Source: Cupriavidus neocaledonicus (GTDB lineage: Bacteria > Pseudomonadota > Gammaproteobacteria > Burkholderiales > Burkholderiaceae). From it: DNA of 64,000 nucleotides. Positions 27,643-36,948 of this stretch are shown here, piece after piece; positions within the stretch are counted from its first letter, which is position 1; each line of letters starts with the position of its first letter. The stretch spans positions 92,839 to 156,838 of the forward strand of contig NZ_AQUR01000098.1 of the NCBI RefSeq assembly GCF_000372525.1, in the 5' to 3' direction. The position numbers were made by a program, and so were the translations under genes. Under the pieces are notes generated by a model that saw only the letters and a program-made list of their open reading frames with translations, was not told the origin of the DNA and did no database searches.

Positions 27643-28017
27643 GGACTTGAGCGCTGGCCGCAAGGCCAGGGCCCGACACACCCTCCCGTCCCCAATACGC
27701 GAAGGCACCCAGAAAAAAAGCTGCCGCGCCGTGCGCTGCGCTCGCCATGCGGGCTAAGCGGTTCGGTTGCATGGGGGCTGTCCTGGGTGAAGGCGCGCTA
27801 CCGCTTGCGTGGACTACAGGCACTACAGGCGCCGGATGCGTATCAGGGCTGTGCTGGACCAGGTGACGCTGCAGGTTGCGGCGCGTGCGCCGCCAACAAG
27901 GTACTGGCAATCCACGCCTTGGCACATATCATGGTTGTCGGGCCGGACGATCGGGCAATGGTGCCCGCGGCTCGCGGCACCGCCATGCGGCATTGCCGAT
28001 CGCAACCGGGGGCTTTC
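27643..28017. other. Intergenic region with a short hairpin
   Basis: 375 bp. A perfect CTGGCC-gcaa-GGCCAG hairpin follows the FrnE-like gene by about 12 bp (27654-27669), without a T-tract. An a-rich run (aaaaaaa, 27712-27718) lies downstream. No supported gene; the end carries the ribosome binding site of the next gene (GGGGG). Confidence 0.35.
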
Positions 28018-28365
28018 ATGCTGATCTCCAGACAATGCATGGCCGTGGCGCTGCTGGCGCTGGGCTGCACCGCCGCAAGCGCACAGCATGCCTCGGCGCC
28101 GGATGCCGCCGGCGCCATCGCCGAGGCGGTGCAGGGCGGCGCCAGCCCCTACCGTCCGCCGGCTGCCGCCAGCGAAGATCCGGACGACGCCAGGCGGGCC
28201 AAATGCGAATCGCTGAAGGCGCAGTACAACGCCACCTCGAAACAGCGCTCCTACCAGTCTTCCGGGCCGGCCACGCAGACCGCCCAGGGACGCACGATCC
28301 CCAAGATCGAGCGCGATAAGTCGCGCAAGTCGCTGCAGCAAGCCTACCGGGCCAACTGCACGTAG
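28018..28365 (+). CDS. Small secreted protein of unknown function
   Basis: A 115-aa protein with a clear signal peptide (MLISRQCMAVALLALGCTAASAQ). The mature ~92 residues are polar and basic, with a KCESLKAQYNATSKQRSYQ segment and a final Cys two residues from the end, giving two cysteines that may pair. A GGGGG site precedes the ATG. Proteins of this style (DUF-like periplasmic helix-rich proteins) are common in Burkholderiaceae. Function unknown. Confidence 0.68.
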   Translation: MLISRQCMAVALLALGCTAASAQHASAPDAAGAIAEAVQGGASPYRPPAAASEDPDDARRAKCESLKAQYNATSKQRSYQSSGPATQTAQGRTIPKIERDKSRKSLQQAYRANCT

Positions 28366-28399
28366 CTACGCCAGCGCTGGCGTGGCAAGGGAGGCCGGC

Positions 28400-28765
28400 T
28401 CAGCGCCCCATGCGCGCGTCATAGCTGCGCGAGATGCGCTGCATCAGGCCCGGGTCATCGGGGTCGCCGCCGTCAAACTGGACCCGCACCGTGCCGTCGG
28501 CCTGGCGCCGCACGCTTGCCGACACCGGCCGGTTGTTGCGGCTGCCGGCGATGGTGCCCGCCGTTGCGTCCTGCACCCGGATCGTGACCCCCTGGTCGCG
28601 CAGGGCGCCGGCCGCGGCGTCAAAGGCGCGGTCGTAGCGCGTGGGTTGCGAGCCGGGGTAGGTGGTCGGCACCATCGTCACCGGCTCGACGGGATAAGGG
28701 TATGCGCACGCCGACAGCCACAGCACCACGCCAGCCGCGGTCAAGCGCTTCACCAGAAAGGCCAT
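28400..28765 (-). CDS. Putative lipoprotein
   Basis: A 121-aa protein. N-terminus MAFLVKRLTAAGVVLWLSAC has a lipobox (L-S-A-C), so it is probably lipidated and held in the envelope. The mature part includes VTIRVQDATAGTIAGSRNNRPVSASV and ends in a basic stretch, reading like a small beta domain. A strong GAGGAGGG site precedes this ATG, which decides the start over an ATG 48 bp upstream. Convergent with the secreted protein gene at 28018. No recognised function. Confidence 0.75.
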   Translation of the reverse strand: MAFLVKRLTAAGVVLWLSACAYPYPVEPVTMVPTTYPGSQPTRYDRAFDAAAGALRDQGVTIRVQDATAGTIAGSRNNRPVSASVRRQADGTVRVQFDGGDPDDPGLMQRISRSYDARMGR

Positions 28766-29101
28766 ATTCCCTCCTCGCAACCGGGTGCGGCGCTGTGCGG
28801 CATGGGCGTGCACACATGCCGTTTTCGAATGCGATGGGTGCGGGCTGCCGATGCGCGCTGATTTGACGCGCGCGTTCAGGCTGAATACGCGATATGAAGG
28901 TAGTACGACATTTATGGGATTTCAACCGATTTACGGCGCGCACCGCCATTACCGGAAATTTGTACACAAAATTGATTCGCGTTAGATTCCGTTGACGCCT
29001 GGCTGCCATTGCGAAATCGATCCGCCATTCCGCGCCGGATGACCACGCGCGCGGCGGCATGGCGGCAACAGAAAGTGGCATTGCAGGGCGGAGGAAAAAA
29101 C
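28766..29101. other. Intergenic region, AT-richer core
   Basis: 336 bp with no supported gene. The central part (about 28880-28990) is clearly more AT-rich than its surroundings and may hold promoters for the flanking divergent genes. The end carries a GGAGG site before 29102. Confidence 0.35.
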
Positions 29102-29373
29102 ATGGCCAAAGGCAAGGGCTTCGTACAGCCGCCGGTACAACCACTCTTCGCGCCCAACGCCATGTTCGCCGCCACCGATACCAACTACGCGCCGTGGCAC
29201 GTGGCCGATTCCAATTACAAGCGGCCTGTCCGGCTGAACCCCATCACACACTTGCTGCGCAGATACCGTGCGAGCAGATCCCGCGCAAGGCGGTCAAGCT
29301 GCCTGCCAGGCAGAAAGCCGGCGGCTGGCGCGAGCCGGACTACCCATACCGCTACGTCGAGGAACGGTATTAA
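29102..29373 (+). pseudogene. Polyphosphate kinase 2 (PPK2) remnant
   Basis: The C-terminal hallmark of PPK2 is split across two frames. Frame one starts MAKGKGF and reads YAPWHVADSNYKRPVRLNPITHLL. After one missing base near 29256 the next frame continues AQIPCEQIPRKAVKLP and ends GGWREPDYPYRYVEERY. In intact PPK2 these are consecutive and preceded by ~200 residues with the Walker motifs, which are absent here. So this is a gene with a large internal or 5' deletion plus a frameshift. A good ribosome binding site (GGAGG) survives. Confidence 0.75.
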
Positions 29374-29405
29374 TCACGCGCACCCGGGGCGGACGCGGGC
29401 CAGCG

Positions 29406-29792
29406 TTAGTCCGGCAGCTTGCGCGACTTCCAGCCGCCCTGCTCCTTGCAATACCACCCGGTCCACGATTCCGACTGCCCGGCGCGGCGGAACTCGCTGC
29501 GAACCTGGCGACAGGCATCGCCGCGATCCGTTCGCGTCTGCAACGGCGTGAACGATCCTTCCACCGCGCGGTGCCGCTTCTCGGCCGGCAAGCTGAACGC
29601 AACGCTTGCGCCATCGGCGGACTGGTCCATGGTCTTGCCAAAGACGCCCCACGCGGAATTCAATTGGGCCTGGCCCAGCGTGCCGACGATGGTGCCGGAC
29701 AGGTAGTGGTCAAAGTAGCCCCAAGCCGGCCACGCCGACACGGCCGCGGCAAGCCCGGTGGCAGCGGCTACGCGCAGGCAGCGAATGGCCAT
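29406..29792 (-). CDS. Exported surface-antigen-like protein
   Basis: A 128-aa protein with a signal peptide (MAIRCLRVAAATGLAAAVSAWPAWG). The mature C-terminal half, with TDRGDACRQVRSEF and WYCKEQGGWKSRKL, resembles the small beta-domain of 17-kDa surface antigens, where two cysteines face each other. The glycine-zipper anchor usual in that family is not evident. Upstream of it on the same strand is a small conserved gene ending 10 bp before. Function unknown. Confidence 0.6.
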   Translation of the reverse strand: MAIRCLRVAAATGLAAAVSAWPAWGYFDHYLSGTIVGTLGQAQLNSAWGVFGKTMDQSADGASVAFSLPAEKRHRAVEGSFTPLQTRTDRGDACRQVRSEFRRAGQSESWTGWYCKEQGGWKSRKLPD

Positions 29793-29801
29793 GGCGCCTC
29801 C

Positions 29802-30056
29802 TTACTCGAAGCGCCCGGCCAGCGCCATGGCGTCGACCTTGCGCTGCATCCAGGAAATATGGTTGATACGCGGCACCAGTCCGCGCAACGTGCCCGCATC
29901 GACTTTGTTGAAAGGCAGCGTCACGGCCGGCCGCGAGCCATCGCCCTCCACGCGGTTGATGTCGTCGCATGCCGGCAATCGGTATCGCACCGGAAAGTCG
30001 CGGATTTCGCCATCGGTGGTCCCCGCGTCGGTATCCACCAGCATCATGGACCCCAT
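29802..30056 (-). CDS. Small conserved hypothetical protein
   Basis: An 84-aa cytoplasmic protein beginning MGSMMLVDTDAG, start chosen because GGGAG precedes it at the right distance. No signal or membrane segment. Notable segments are GEIRDFPVRYRLPACDDINR and the end HISWMQRKVDAMALAGRFE. The 3' end is 9 bp from the exported protein gene downstream, suggesting a two-gene operon. I do not recognise it. Confidence 0.6.
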   Translation of the reverse strand: MGSMMLVDTDAGTTDGEIRDFPVRYRLPACDDINRVEGDGSRPAVTLPFNKVDAGTLRGLVPRINHISWMQRKVDAMALAGRFE

Positions 30057-30466
30057 GATCTTCTCCCTGGCGTTGCGCGACCGCTGACGCGCAGGCCTGC
30101 CCGACGATATGCCAGGACGGAGCGGCCGATGCACTTCGATGCGCGAAAGACCAGAGCCGTGCGTGCGCATCGTCATCAAAGTCCTGGCGCACTCTTCAAT
30201 GAAGCATAGATTGAGCAGGCAAGCAAGCCACGGCCTCGCAGCATAAGCCCCTGCCAACCGGGGTTACCTGCGGGTGCCACAACGGGGCTGCCAACCGGCG
30301 GCACAAGTCCGCGCGGACGGCATGGGCAGGACAATGCAGGAATGATGATGGGCTTCCTGGGGCGGATGCGCAGCGCAAACACAGGCCCCTGAACGCGAAT
30401 CGATCGAGATTGTCGATCTGACAGATGTGCGGAAACAAGCCCTCTTGGTTGCCGGCCCCTTCCCCC
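30057..30466. other. Intergenic region downstream of flgL
   Basis: About 410 bp between the small protein and the 3' end of flgL. It contains GC-rich near-repeats (ccaaccgg at two places near 30255 and 30293) but no supported gene and no clear terminator. Confidence 0.35.
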
Positions 30467-31696
30467 TTACAGGTACTTAAACAGATTCATCCCCTGAATC
30501 TGCATGAACGACTGCTGCGCCCCCTGCAACGCCACCTGCCGCTGGTAATACTCGGTAATCGCCTTGGCGTAATCCAGGTCCTGCAACCCCGACAGCGTCT
30601 GCGAATACGTCAGGTTCCGATTGGTGCCCACGTCGTCCAGCGCATCCAGCTCGTTCATGCGCGAGCCCACCGACGCGCGCACGGTCAGCACGTTGTCGAG
30701 CGAGTTGGAGAACTGGCGCACGGCGGTAGACAGCACGTTGCCCAGGTTGGCGCGGTCGTTCTCGGAGGCGGCCGGCTGGCGTAGCCTGTCGATCACGGTC
30801 TGCAGGTTGGCGAACATGTCGGTGCCGGCCTCGCTGGCCGGCTGCATGGTCAGGGTGTCGCCGGCCTTGGGGGCGCCGGAGACATTGAAGGTGAAGCCCG
30901 CGACGTCGATCTGTGCCGGCGAGTTGTAGATCACCGGGCCGGTGACCACCGGCGCGGGGGTGGCGCCGGTCGAGGTGTCGGTGATGGTGTATTCCATCTG
31001 GCCGGCGGCGTTGGCCGTGAACGACAGCTGCAGCGCGTGGCCGAACAGCGGATTGCTCGGATCGGTGGTGGACACCGTGCCAAAGGTGGCGGTGCCGGTA
31101 TTGGCGGGGTTGCCCTTGACCACATAGCCGGCGCCGCCGGTCACGCTCATGAAGACTTCGCGGCCGGTGTTGCCGGCGGGCATCTGGCGCGCCACGTCGA
31201 CCTGCAGCAGTTGCTGGCTGTTGTCGCCGATGTAGTTGCCTGCGCCGGCGCTCTGCGTGAACGGCGCGCTGCCCGAGCGGGTGCCGCCGAACAGGAACTG
31301 GCCGTTGCCGTCGTCGGAGTTGGCCAGGCTCAGCAGCTGGTTGTACAGCCCTTCCAGCGCGGTCGCCAGCGAGCCGCGGTCGGCATCGCTCATGGTGCCG
31401 TTGCCGGCCTGCACCAGCATGGTCTGTATGTTCTGCGTGATGGTGGTGACGGACTGCAGCGCGTTTTCTTCCGCCGCCAGCGCGATATTGGCCTGGTTGC
31501 GGGAGGTGGCGTACTGGCCGTTGACGGCCTGCGCCTGGCTGACGCCCAGCGCGCGCGTGGCGCCGACGGGATCGTCCGACGGGGTCAGGATGGAGCGGCC
31601 GGTGCCGAGCTGCTGCTGGATATGCATCAGCGCGCCCTGCTGGTAGTTCATCGACGCCAGGCCTTGCTGGTACAGGGTGGAGCTTGCAACGCGCAT
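30467..31696 (-). CDS. flgL: Flagellar hook-associated protein 3 FlgL
   Basis: A 409-aa hook-filament junction protein. The N-terminus MRVASSTLYQQGLASMNYQQGALM and flagellin-like helices (residues ~1-140) match the D0/D1 region. The C-terminal QTLSGLQDLDYAKAITEYYQRQVALQGAQ and NLFKYL supply the partner helix. The central ~180 residues are the variable domain. It follows flgK by 38 bp on the same strand and shares the sigma-28-like promoter upstream of flgK. Length within the range of the family. Confidence 0.95.
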   Translation of the reverse strand: MRVASSTLYQQGLASMNYQQGALMHIQQQLGTGRSILTPSDDPVGATRALGVSQAQAVNGQYATSRNQANIALAAEENALQSVTTITQNIQTMLVQAGNGTMSDADRGSLATALEGLYNQLLSLANSDDGNGQFLFGGTRSGSAPFTQSAGAGNYIGDNSQQLLQVDVARQMPAGNTGREVFMSVTGGAGYVVKGNPANTGTATFGTVSTTDPSNPLFGHALQLSFTANAAGQMEYTITDTSTGATPAPVVTGPVIYNSPAQIDVAGFTFNVSGAPKAGDTLTMQPASEAGTDMFANLQTVIDRLRQPAASENDRANLGNVLSTAVRQFSNSLDNVLTVRASVGSRMNELDALDDVGTNRNLTYSQTLSGLQDLDYAKAITEYYQRQVALQGAQQSFMQIQGMNLFKYL

Positions 31697-31734
31697 ATTG
31701 GGTTACCTCTTCTGACGCGGGTTGGCTGCGGCGC

Positions 31735-33654
31735 TTAGCGGCCGATGCCGATGATGGTGTCGAACAGCGTGCCGGCAGTCTGGATCACGCGCGCATTGGC
31801 CTGGTACAGCTGCTGGAAGCGCAGCATCGACACGGTCTCCTCGTCCATGTTGACGCCGGACACCGATTGCTGCGCGGTCTTGATCTGCGTGGTGATGCTG
31901 TCCTGCGACGCCGACGCGATCTTGACCGACTTGGCGCGCGTGCCGACATCGTTGACCAGCTGCGCGTAGGCTTCGCTGAAGCTGGACACGCCGCCGATGG
32001 TCTTGGCGTTCTGCAGCTTGGCCAGCACCAGCATGTTGCCGTTGTCCTTGACCGCGCCGGCATTGCTGCCCAGCGTAAAGCTGTCGCCGGCGGCAGGCGT
32101 GCCGCCGAAGCTGAAGGTCAGGCCGTTGAGGGTGAAATCGGTATTGCTGCCGTTGGGCACGCCCACCGGCTGCGGCGCCATGGCCACGCCGCCGACCTTG
32201 AAGATGTAGTTGGTGCCGTCGAACTCGGCGGTGATCTTGCCGGCCGGCGGCGTGAATCCGGGCGCGACCTTGCTCAGCGACGCGGTGGCGTTGCCCTTGT
32301 TGCCCGCGGTCGCCTCGATGTAGGCAGGCGATGCCGCGGCAATCTTCGCCGGGTCATTGACCGCCATGTCGAAACCGGTGGCGGCGTTGCGGGTGGGCTG
32401 CACCGTGAACGAATCGTTGGTGCCCATCGCCGCATTGATCTCGACGGTAAAGCCGTCGGCGCTGAATTGCAGCGGGTAGGTGGCGCCGCCGGCCGGTACG
32501 GGCGTGACCACCTGCTGGTTGTCGGACAGGCGCGTCAGCGTGTAGTTGGTGCCGTCGAAATGGAGCTTGTAGTCGCTGGTGGTCAGCGCCGATGCATTGC
32601 TGATGGTGGCGGTGGCGACCGTGGTCTTGACGGCGTTGTTGGCGTTGGGGATGGTGGTGGCGCCGCCCAGCTTGAACATGTCGGTGCCGGCGGCGCCGTT
32701 CAGGTCGATGCCGAGCTGGTGCTGCGCATTGAAGCTCGCGCCGATCGCCAGCGACAGGCGCCCGATCGCGCTTTGCGCCGGATCCAGGGTTTCGGTGCGG
32801 AACTGCAGCAGGCCGCCCAGCGAGCCGCCGGTGAGCGCGCCCGGCTCGCTCTCGATCACGGCACCGGTGGGCAGCGTGTAGGCCACCACGGTGCGGTTCG
32901 GGTCGGCGGCCGAGGCCACGGCCTTCAGTTCATAGGCGTCATTGCCCATCACCAGCGGCTGGCCGTTGCCGACGAAGACGTTGTAGGTGCCGCTGTCCTG
33001 CACCACCACCTTGGCGCCGACCAGCTTGGTCAGCTCGGCCACGGCCTGGTCGCGCTGGTCGAGCAGGTCGTTGGGCGCCTGGCCGCCGGAGGCCGCCTTC
33101 AGGCGAGTGATTTCCTGGTTCAGGTTGGCGATCTGCTTGGTATACGCGTTGACCTGGGTGACGGCGGTGCCGACCTGTTCGTTGACGCCGGACTGCAGCT
33201 GCTTGAAGTAGTTGCTGGCCGAGCGCACCTGGCCCACCAGCGCCTGGCCCGCCGACAGCATGCCCTGGCGCGCGGCCGGATCGGCCGGGGTATCGGCCAC
33301 CGCCTGCACCGCGGCGAAGAACTTCTGCATCAGCGGCGCCAGGCCGCCCTTCTGGTCGGCCAGCAGGTTGTCGATCTGGCTGATCTGGTCCGAGTACATC
33401 GCCAGCGACGCGCTGGCCGAGGTGGCGCCGCGCAGCTGGCCGGTCAGGAACTCGTCATAGACGCGGATCACCGTGGTGGTGTTCGAGCCGAAGCCGTAGA
33501 AGCCCTGGCTGGTGTACTGGCCGCCGGCGGACGCGACGATGGTGTTCTGGCGCGAATAGCCTTCGGTTGCCGAGTTGGCAAAGTTGTGGCCCGTCGTCGT
33601 CAGCGCGTTCTGCGCGGTGTTCAGGCCGGAGAGGCCAATACTGAAGAGAGACAT
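31735..33654 (-). CDS. flgK: Flagellar hook-associated protein 1 FlgK
   Basis: A 639-aa hook-filament junction protein. N-terminal SLFSIGLSGLNTAQNALTTTGHNFANSATEGYSRQ is the rod/hook family motif; the C-terminus MDEETVSMLRFQQLYQANARVIQTAG is the matching helix. The middle is a long variable domain. It lies upstream of flgL, preceded by a good sigma-28-like promoter at 33718-33745, consistent with late (class III) flagellar expression. Confidence 0.96.
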   Translation of the reverse strand: MSLFSIGLSGLNTAQNALTTTGHNFANSATEGYSRQNTIVASAGGQYTSQGFYGFGSNTTTVIRVYDEFLTGQLRGATSASASLAMYSDQISQIDNLLADQKGGLAPLMQKFFAAVQAVADTPADPAARQGMLSAGQALVGQVRSASNYFKQLQSGVNEQVGTAVTQVNAYTKQIANLNQEITRLKAASGGQAPNDLLDQRDQAVAELTKLVGAKVVVQDSGTYNVFVGNGQPLVMGNDAYELKAVASAADPNRTVVAYTLPTGAVIESEPGALTGGSLGGLLQFRTETLDPAQSAIGRLSLAIGASFNAQHQLGIDLNGAAGTDMFKLGGATTIPNANNAVKTTVATATISNASALTTSDYKLHFDGTNYTLTRLSDNQQVVTPVPAGGATYPLQFSADGFTVEINAAMGTNDSFTVQPTRNAATGFDMAVNDPAKIAAASPAYIEATAGNKGNATASLSKVAPGFTPPAGKITAEFDGTNYIFKVGGVAMAPQPVGVPNGSNTDFTLNGLTFSFGGTPAAGDSFTLGSNAGAVKDNGNMLVLAKLQNAKTIGGVSSFSEAYAQLVNDVGTRAKSVKIASASQDSITTQIKTAQQSVSGVNMDEETVSMLRFQQLYQANARVIQTAGTLFDTIIGIGR

Positions 33655-33717
33655 GGTGCTCTGGTCCGGGATTGGTGGGACTGCCGCGGTTGGGGGCGGC
33701 GGGGTGGTATTGGGAAG

Positions 33718-33745
33718 TTATCGGCTCGGTGGGGGCGGGACTTTA
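33718..33745 (-). promoter_or_regulatory. Sigma-28 (FliA)-type promoter upstream of flgKL
   Basis: Read on the minus strand: TAAAGTCC, 12 bases, GCCGATAA. Both boxes fit the FliA consensus (TAAAGTTT-N11-GCCGATAA) with an exact -10 element and a spacing one base longer. It ends about 64 bp before the flgK ATG. fliA itself is encoded in this window (45549-46265). Confidence 0.75.
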
Positions 33746-33798
33746 GGCTGCGGCATGAATTGGAACGCACTGGCGCTTGCGGTGCGGCAGTTTGCTCT

Positions 33799-33963
33799 CC
33801 TCTCCCGCTTGCGGGAGAGGGGCGGGGGTGAGGGCCGGCGGTGGCAATAGCGATGGCCTTCACTTCGTTGATGCTCCCGCCCTCACCCCAACCCTCTCCC
33901 GCAAGCGGGAGAGGGAGTACGCAAGCGGGAGAGGGAGTACGCAAGCGGGAGAGGGAGTACACA
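33799..33963. repeat. REP-like palindromes in inverted pair (BIME-like)
   Basis: Two 22-bp palindromes of the form cctctcccgc(tt/aa)gcgggagagg, at 33799-33820 and 33893-33914, face each other around a spacer that includes ggtgaggg... and ...ccctcacccc arms. Another copy of the right half, including the same flanking words (cacttcgttgatg), occurs at ~43410-43490, and a broken one at ~63650-63704. These are dispersed extragenic elements lying between gene blocks. Confidence 0.85.
33901..33960. repeat. Three perfect 20-bp tandem repeats
   Basis: The 20-bp unit GCAAGCGGGAGAGGGAGTAC occurs three times head to tail with no mismatch. It is the right arm of the REP palindrome plus gtac, so this is local amplification of half a REP. 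Not CRISPR: there are no spacers. Confidence 0.95.
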
Positions 33964-34024
33964 AGGGGGAATTTGAAACGCCGAGGCAATGATGCGGCCG
34001 GCGGCTTCAAGCAAAGCTTTGACC

Positions 34025-35083
34025 CTAAGCCGCCACCTTCTTCATGATCTTCACCAGCTTGTGCCCGTACGCCGGATCCGTGGCATACCCCGCCCTCTGC
34101 AAGCCATGCGCCGCATCTTCGGCGTTCGCCGCGCTGACCACGCCCGCGTAGCGCGGATTGCTCGTCAGCAGGCGCGCGTAGTCGGCGCAAGCCTCGTCGT
34201 ACGAGCCGTAGGCGCGGAACTTCGCACGCACCTTCTGCGGCTGGCCGTCGATGTATTCCGTGGTGGTGATTTCCGCGACGCGGCCCTTCCAGCTGGGGCC
34301 GGCCTTGATGCCGAAGACGTTGAAGGTGGTCGAGCCGTCGGCGTGCGTGATTTCGCGCTGGCCCCAGCCGGATTCCAGCGCGGCCTGGCCGACGATCAGC
34401 CGTGCCGGCACGCCGCTGGCGCGGGACGCGGCTTCGGCGGGGCCGGCCATGCGGGCGACGAAGGCGCTGACGTGGGCGGGCGCATCGTCGGGCAGCCGGC
34501 CCAGCCGGTCTTCGCCCTGGCCGCGGTCCGCGTAGGACTGCGGCTGGTACTGGCGCAGGCCCGCGGTGGGATTCCATTGCTGTCCGGCGACGATGGTGCC
34601 GATGGCGGGCAGGTCGGCCTGCTCGCCCGCGTCGGCGGGCATAGCTCCGGCACCGCGGCTGTCGAGCAGCCTGGCCATCTCGGCATCGGCGGCCTTGCCG
34701 GCCTCGGCCGGTGTCAGCGTGTTCATGCCGGCGGGCATCGCGGTGCCGGTGGCGCGCGCCAGCTGGCGCACCATCACGTCGGCCAGGCCGATGCCGCGCG
34801 ACGACATCTGCTGCGCCAGCTGCTGGTCCATCATCGACAGGTAGAGCTTGCTCTGCTCGTTGTCGAACAGGCCGTCCTGCGGCGTGGCATCGCGCATGCT
34901 CTTGAGCACCATCTGCGTGAACACCGCCTCGAATTGCTTCGCCACGGCGTGCAGCGTACTGGCGTCGGCGCCGCCGCGCGCGCTGTGCTTGAGCGCTTCG
35001 AAGCCCTGCGTGTCCAGCGCGAAGCGCTGGGTCAGGTCGGCGCCCGCCGCGGGCAGCGCGCCACCGTTGATGCCGCTGTTCAT
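34025..35083 (-). CDS. flgJ: Flagellar rod-assembly muramidase FlgJ
   Basis: A 352-aa bifunctional protein. The N-terminal ~110 residues are the rod-capping domain (AKQFEAVFTQMVLKSMRDATPQDGLFDNEQSKLYLSMMDQQLAQ). The C-terminal ~160 residues are a glucosaminidase domain with the catalytic Glu in LIVGQAALESGWGQRE and TFNVFGIKAGPSWKG. It opens the peptidoglycan for rod passage in the periplasm. Two bases after the flgI stop, so translationally linked in flgBCDEFGHIJ. Confidence 0.96.
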   Translation of the reverse strand: MNSGINGGALPAAGADLTQRFALDTQGFEALKHSARGGADASTLHAVAKQFEAVFTQMVLKSMRDATPQDGLFDNEQSKLYLSMMDQQLAQQMSSRGIGLADVMVRQLARATGTAMPAGMNTLTPAEAGKAADAEMARLLDSRGAGAMPADAGEQADLPAIGTIVAGQQWNPTAGLRQYQPQSYADRGQGEDRLGRLPDDAPAHVSAFVARMAGPAEAASRASGVPARLIVGQAALESGWGQREITHADGSTTFNVFGIKAGPSWKGRVAEITTTEYIDGQPQKVRAKFRAYGSYDEACADYARLLTSNPRYAGVVSAANAEDAAHGLQRAGYATDPAYGHKLVKIMKKVAA

Positions 35084-35085
35084 GC

Positions 35086-36231
35086 TCAGATCACTTCCAG
35101 CTCGGCGCGCAGCGCACCCGCGGCGCGCATCGCTTCGAGGATGGTCTGCAGGTCGGCCGGGGTCGCGCCCAGCGCATTCAGCCCCTTGACCACGGCGGCC
35201 AGCGAGGCGCCCGCCTTGACGATCTGCAGCGAGCCGCCCTGCTGTCTCATGTCGATCTGCGACACCGGCGCCACCACGGTCTGCCCCTCGCTGAACGGCG
35301 CCGGCTGGCTGATCACCGGCTGGGTGTTGATGACCACCGACAGGTTGCCGTGCGCTACCGCGCAGTCTTCCACCGTCACCGCCTGGTTCATCACGATGGA
35401 GCCGGTGCGGGCGTTCAGGATCACCTTGGCCGCGGCCTTCGCCGGGGTCACGTCGAGATTCTCGATGCGGGCCAGGAAGCCCACGCGCGCCGCCGGCGAC
35501 GCCGGCGCGCGCACCTGCACCACGCGCCCGTCCAGCGCCGCGGCCACGCCGCCGCCCATGTTGCGGTTGATGGCTTCGACCACGCGCTCGGCGGTGCCGA
35601 AATCCGTGTCCTTCAGTTCGAGGTTGAGCACGCCGCCATCGGGCTGGAACGGCGCCACCGCGCGCTCGACGATGGCGCCGTTGGCAATGCGCCCCACCGC
35701 CAGCTGGTTGATCTGCACCTTGCTGCCGTTGGCCGACGCGCCCGCGCCGCCCACCAGCATGTTGCCCTGCGCGATCGCGTAGACCTGGCCGTCGGCGCCC
35801 TTGAGCGGCGTCATCAGCAGCGTGCCGCCGCGCAGGCTCTTGGCATTGCCCATCGACGACACCACCACGTCGAGCTGGCTGCCGGGCTGCGCGAACGCGG
35901 GCAGCGTGGCCGTGACCATCACCGCCGCCACGTTCTTGAGCTGCATGTTCTTGCCGGCCGGCAGCGTGATCCCCAGCTGCGACAGCATGTTGGTCAGGCT
36001 CTGCGTGGTGAACGGCGTCTGCATGGTCTGGTCGCCGGTGTTGTCCAGCCCCACCACCAGGCCGTAGCCGACCAGCGGGTTGTCGCGCACGCCCTGGAAG
36101 GTGGCCAGGTTTTTCAGGCGCTCGGCCTTGGCACTGGAGGCGAAGGCGCCGAAGGCCACGCCCAGCGCCAGGCTGACCATGGTCAGCCGCAGCAGGCGGG
36201 ACAGGAAACGAGCGAGCATCTGGGCAGACAT
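35086..36231 (-). CDS. flgI: Flagellar P-ring protein FlgI
   Basis: A 381-aa periplasmic ring subunit with an N-terminal signal ([21 protein letters not shown]). The mature start [33 protein letters not shown] is the diagnostic FlgI sequence. The ATG (MSAQMLARF) eight bases after the flgH stop was preferred; an upstream start would overlap flgH. Forms the P-ring in peptidoglycan around the rod. Confidence 0.96.
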   Translation of the reverse strand: MSAQMLARFLSRLLRLTMVSLALGVAFGAFASSAKAERLKNLATFQGVRDNPLVGYGLVVGLDNTGDQTMQTPFTTQSLTNMLSQLGITLPAGKNMQLKNVAAVMVTATLPAFAQPGSQLDVVVSSMGNAKSLRGGTLLMTPLKGADGQVYAIAQGNMLVGGAGASANGSKVQINQLAVGRIANGAIVERAVAPFQPDGGVLNLELKDTDFGTAERVVEAINRNMGGGVAAALDGRVVQVRAPASPAARVGFLARIENLDVTPAKAAAKVILNARTGSIVMNQAVTVEDCAVAHGNLSVVINTQPVISQPAPFSEGQTVVAPVSQIDMRQQGGSLQIVKAGASLAAVVKGLNALGATPADLQTILEAMRAAGALRAELEVI

Positions 36232-36238
36232 GGCGCGG

Positions 36239-36937
36239 TCAGAACGGAGAAACATTGAGGAAAAAGCGCTGCAGCCAGCCCATGTTCTGCGCTTCGTCGA
36301 TCACGCCCTTGGCGGTGTATTCGATGCGCGCATCGGCGACCTGCGTCGACAGCACGGCGTTGTCGCCGGTGATGGTGCGGGGGTTGACCACGCCCGAGAA
36401 ACGGATGAACTCGGCGCCCTGGTTGATGGCCATCTGCTTTTCGCCGGAGACCACCAGGTTGCCGTTGGCCAGCACCTCCAGCACGGTCACGGTGATGGTG
36501 CCGTTGAAGGTATTGGCCGCGCTGGCGCCGCCGCTGGCCTTCATGGTGTTGGCGCCGTTGATGTTGGCGTTCTGGCTGGTGCCGAACAGGCCGCCCAGCG
36601 CGCGCGGCACGGCGTCGAACGCCAGCGCGGCGTTGCCGGTACGGCTGGTGTTGGTGCCGGAGTTCTTGCTGGCGTTGACGTTCTCGGTGATCAGGATGGT
36701 CAGGATGTCGCCCACGTTGCGCGGGCGGCGGTCCTCGAACAGCGGATTGCCGGCGTACGACGACTGGTAGATCGAGCCCGACGCCGGGCCGATCGGGCGC
36801 GGCTCGGCGCGTGCCGTGGTCGGCATCTGCACCAGCGGCTCGCGCGGCATCAGCGCGCAGCCGCTGGTGGCCAGCATTGCCACGCCGGCCAGGCAAACCA
36901 GCACGCGCGCGCCCAGGCGGGAAAGCAAGGTGGCCAT
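36239..36937 (-). CDS. flgH: Flagellar L-ring protein FlgH
   Basis: A 232-aa outer-membrane lipoprotein. The signal ends in a lipobox (ATSGC, Cys ~29), followed by [33 protein letters not shown], the canonical FlgH segment, and [26 protein letters not shown]. The ATG at 36937 is used; a GTG two codons upstream is an alternative. Lies 11 bp after flgG. Forms the L-ring bushing. Confidence 0.95.
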   Translation of the reverse strand: MATLLSRLGARVLVCLAGVAMLATSGCALMPREPLVQMPTTARAEPRPIGPASGSIYQSSYAGNPLFEDRRPRNVGDILTILITENVNASKNSGTNTSRTGNAALAFDAVPRALGGLFGTSQNANINGANTMKASGGASAANTFNGTITVTVLEVLANGNLVVSGEKQMAINQGAEFIRFSGVVNPRTITGDNAVLSTQVADARIEYTAKGVIDEAQNMGWLQRFFLNVSPF

Positions 36938-36948
36938 GTTCACACCGA

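Noticed and set aside
31684..33831. 715-codon plus-strand frame opposite flgK
   Set aside because: Shadow frame of flgK with low-complexity Gly/Val/Arg composition and no ribosome binding site.
33901..33960. Regular 20-bp repeats considered as a CRISPR array
   Set aside because: Units are directly adjacent with no spacers and derive from a REP arm; no cas genes.
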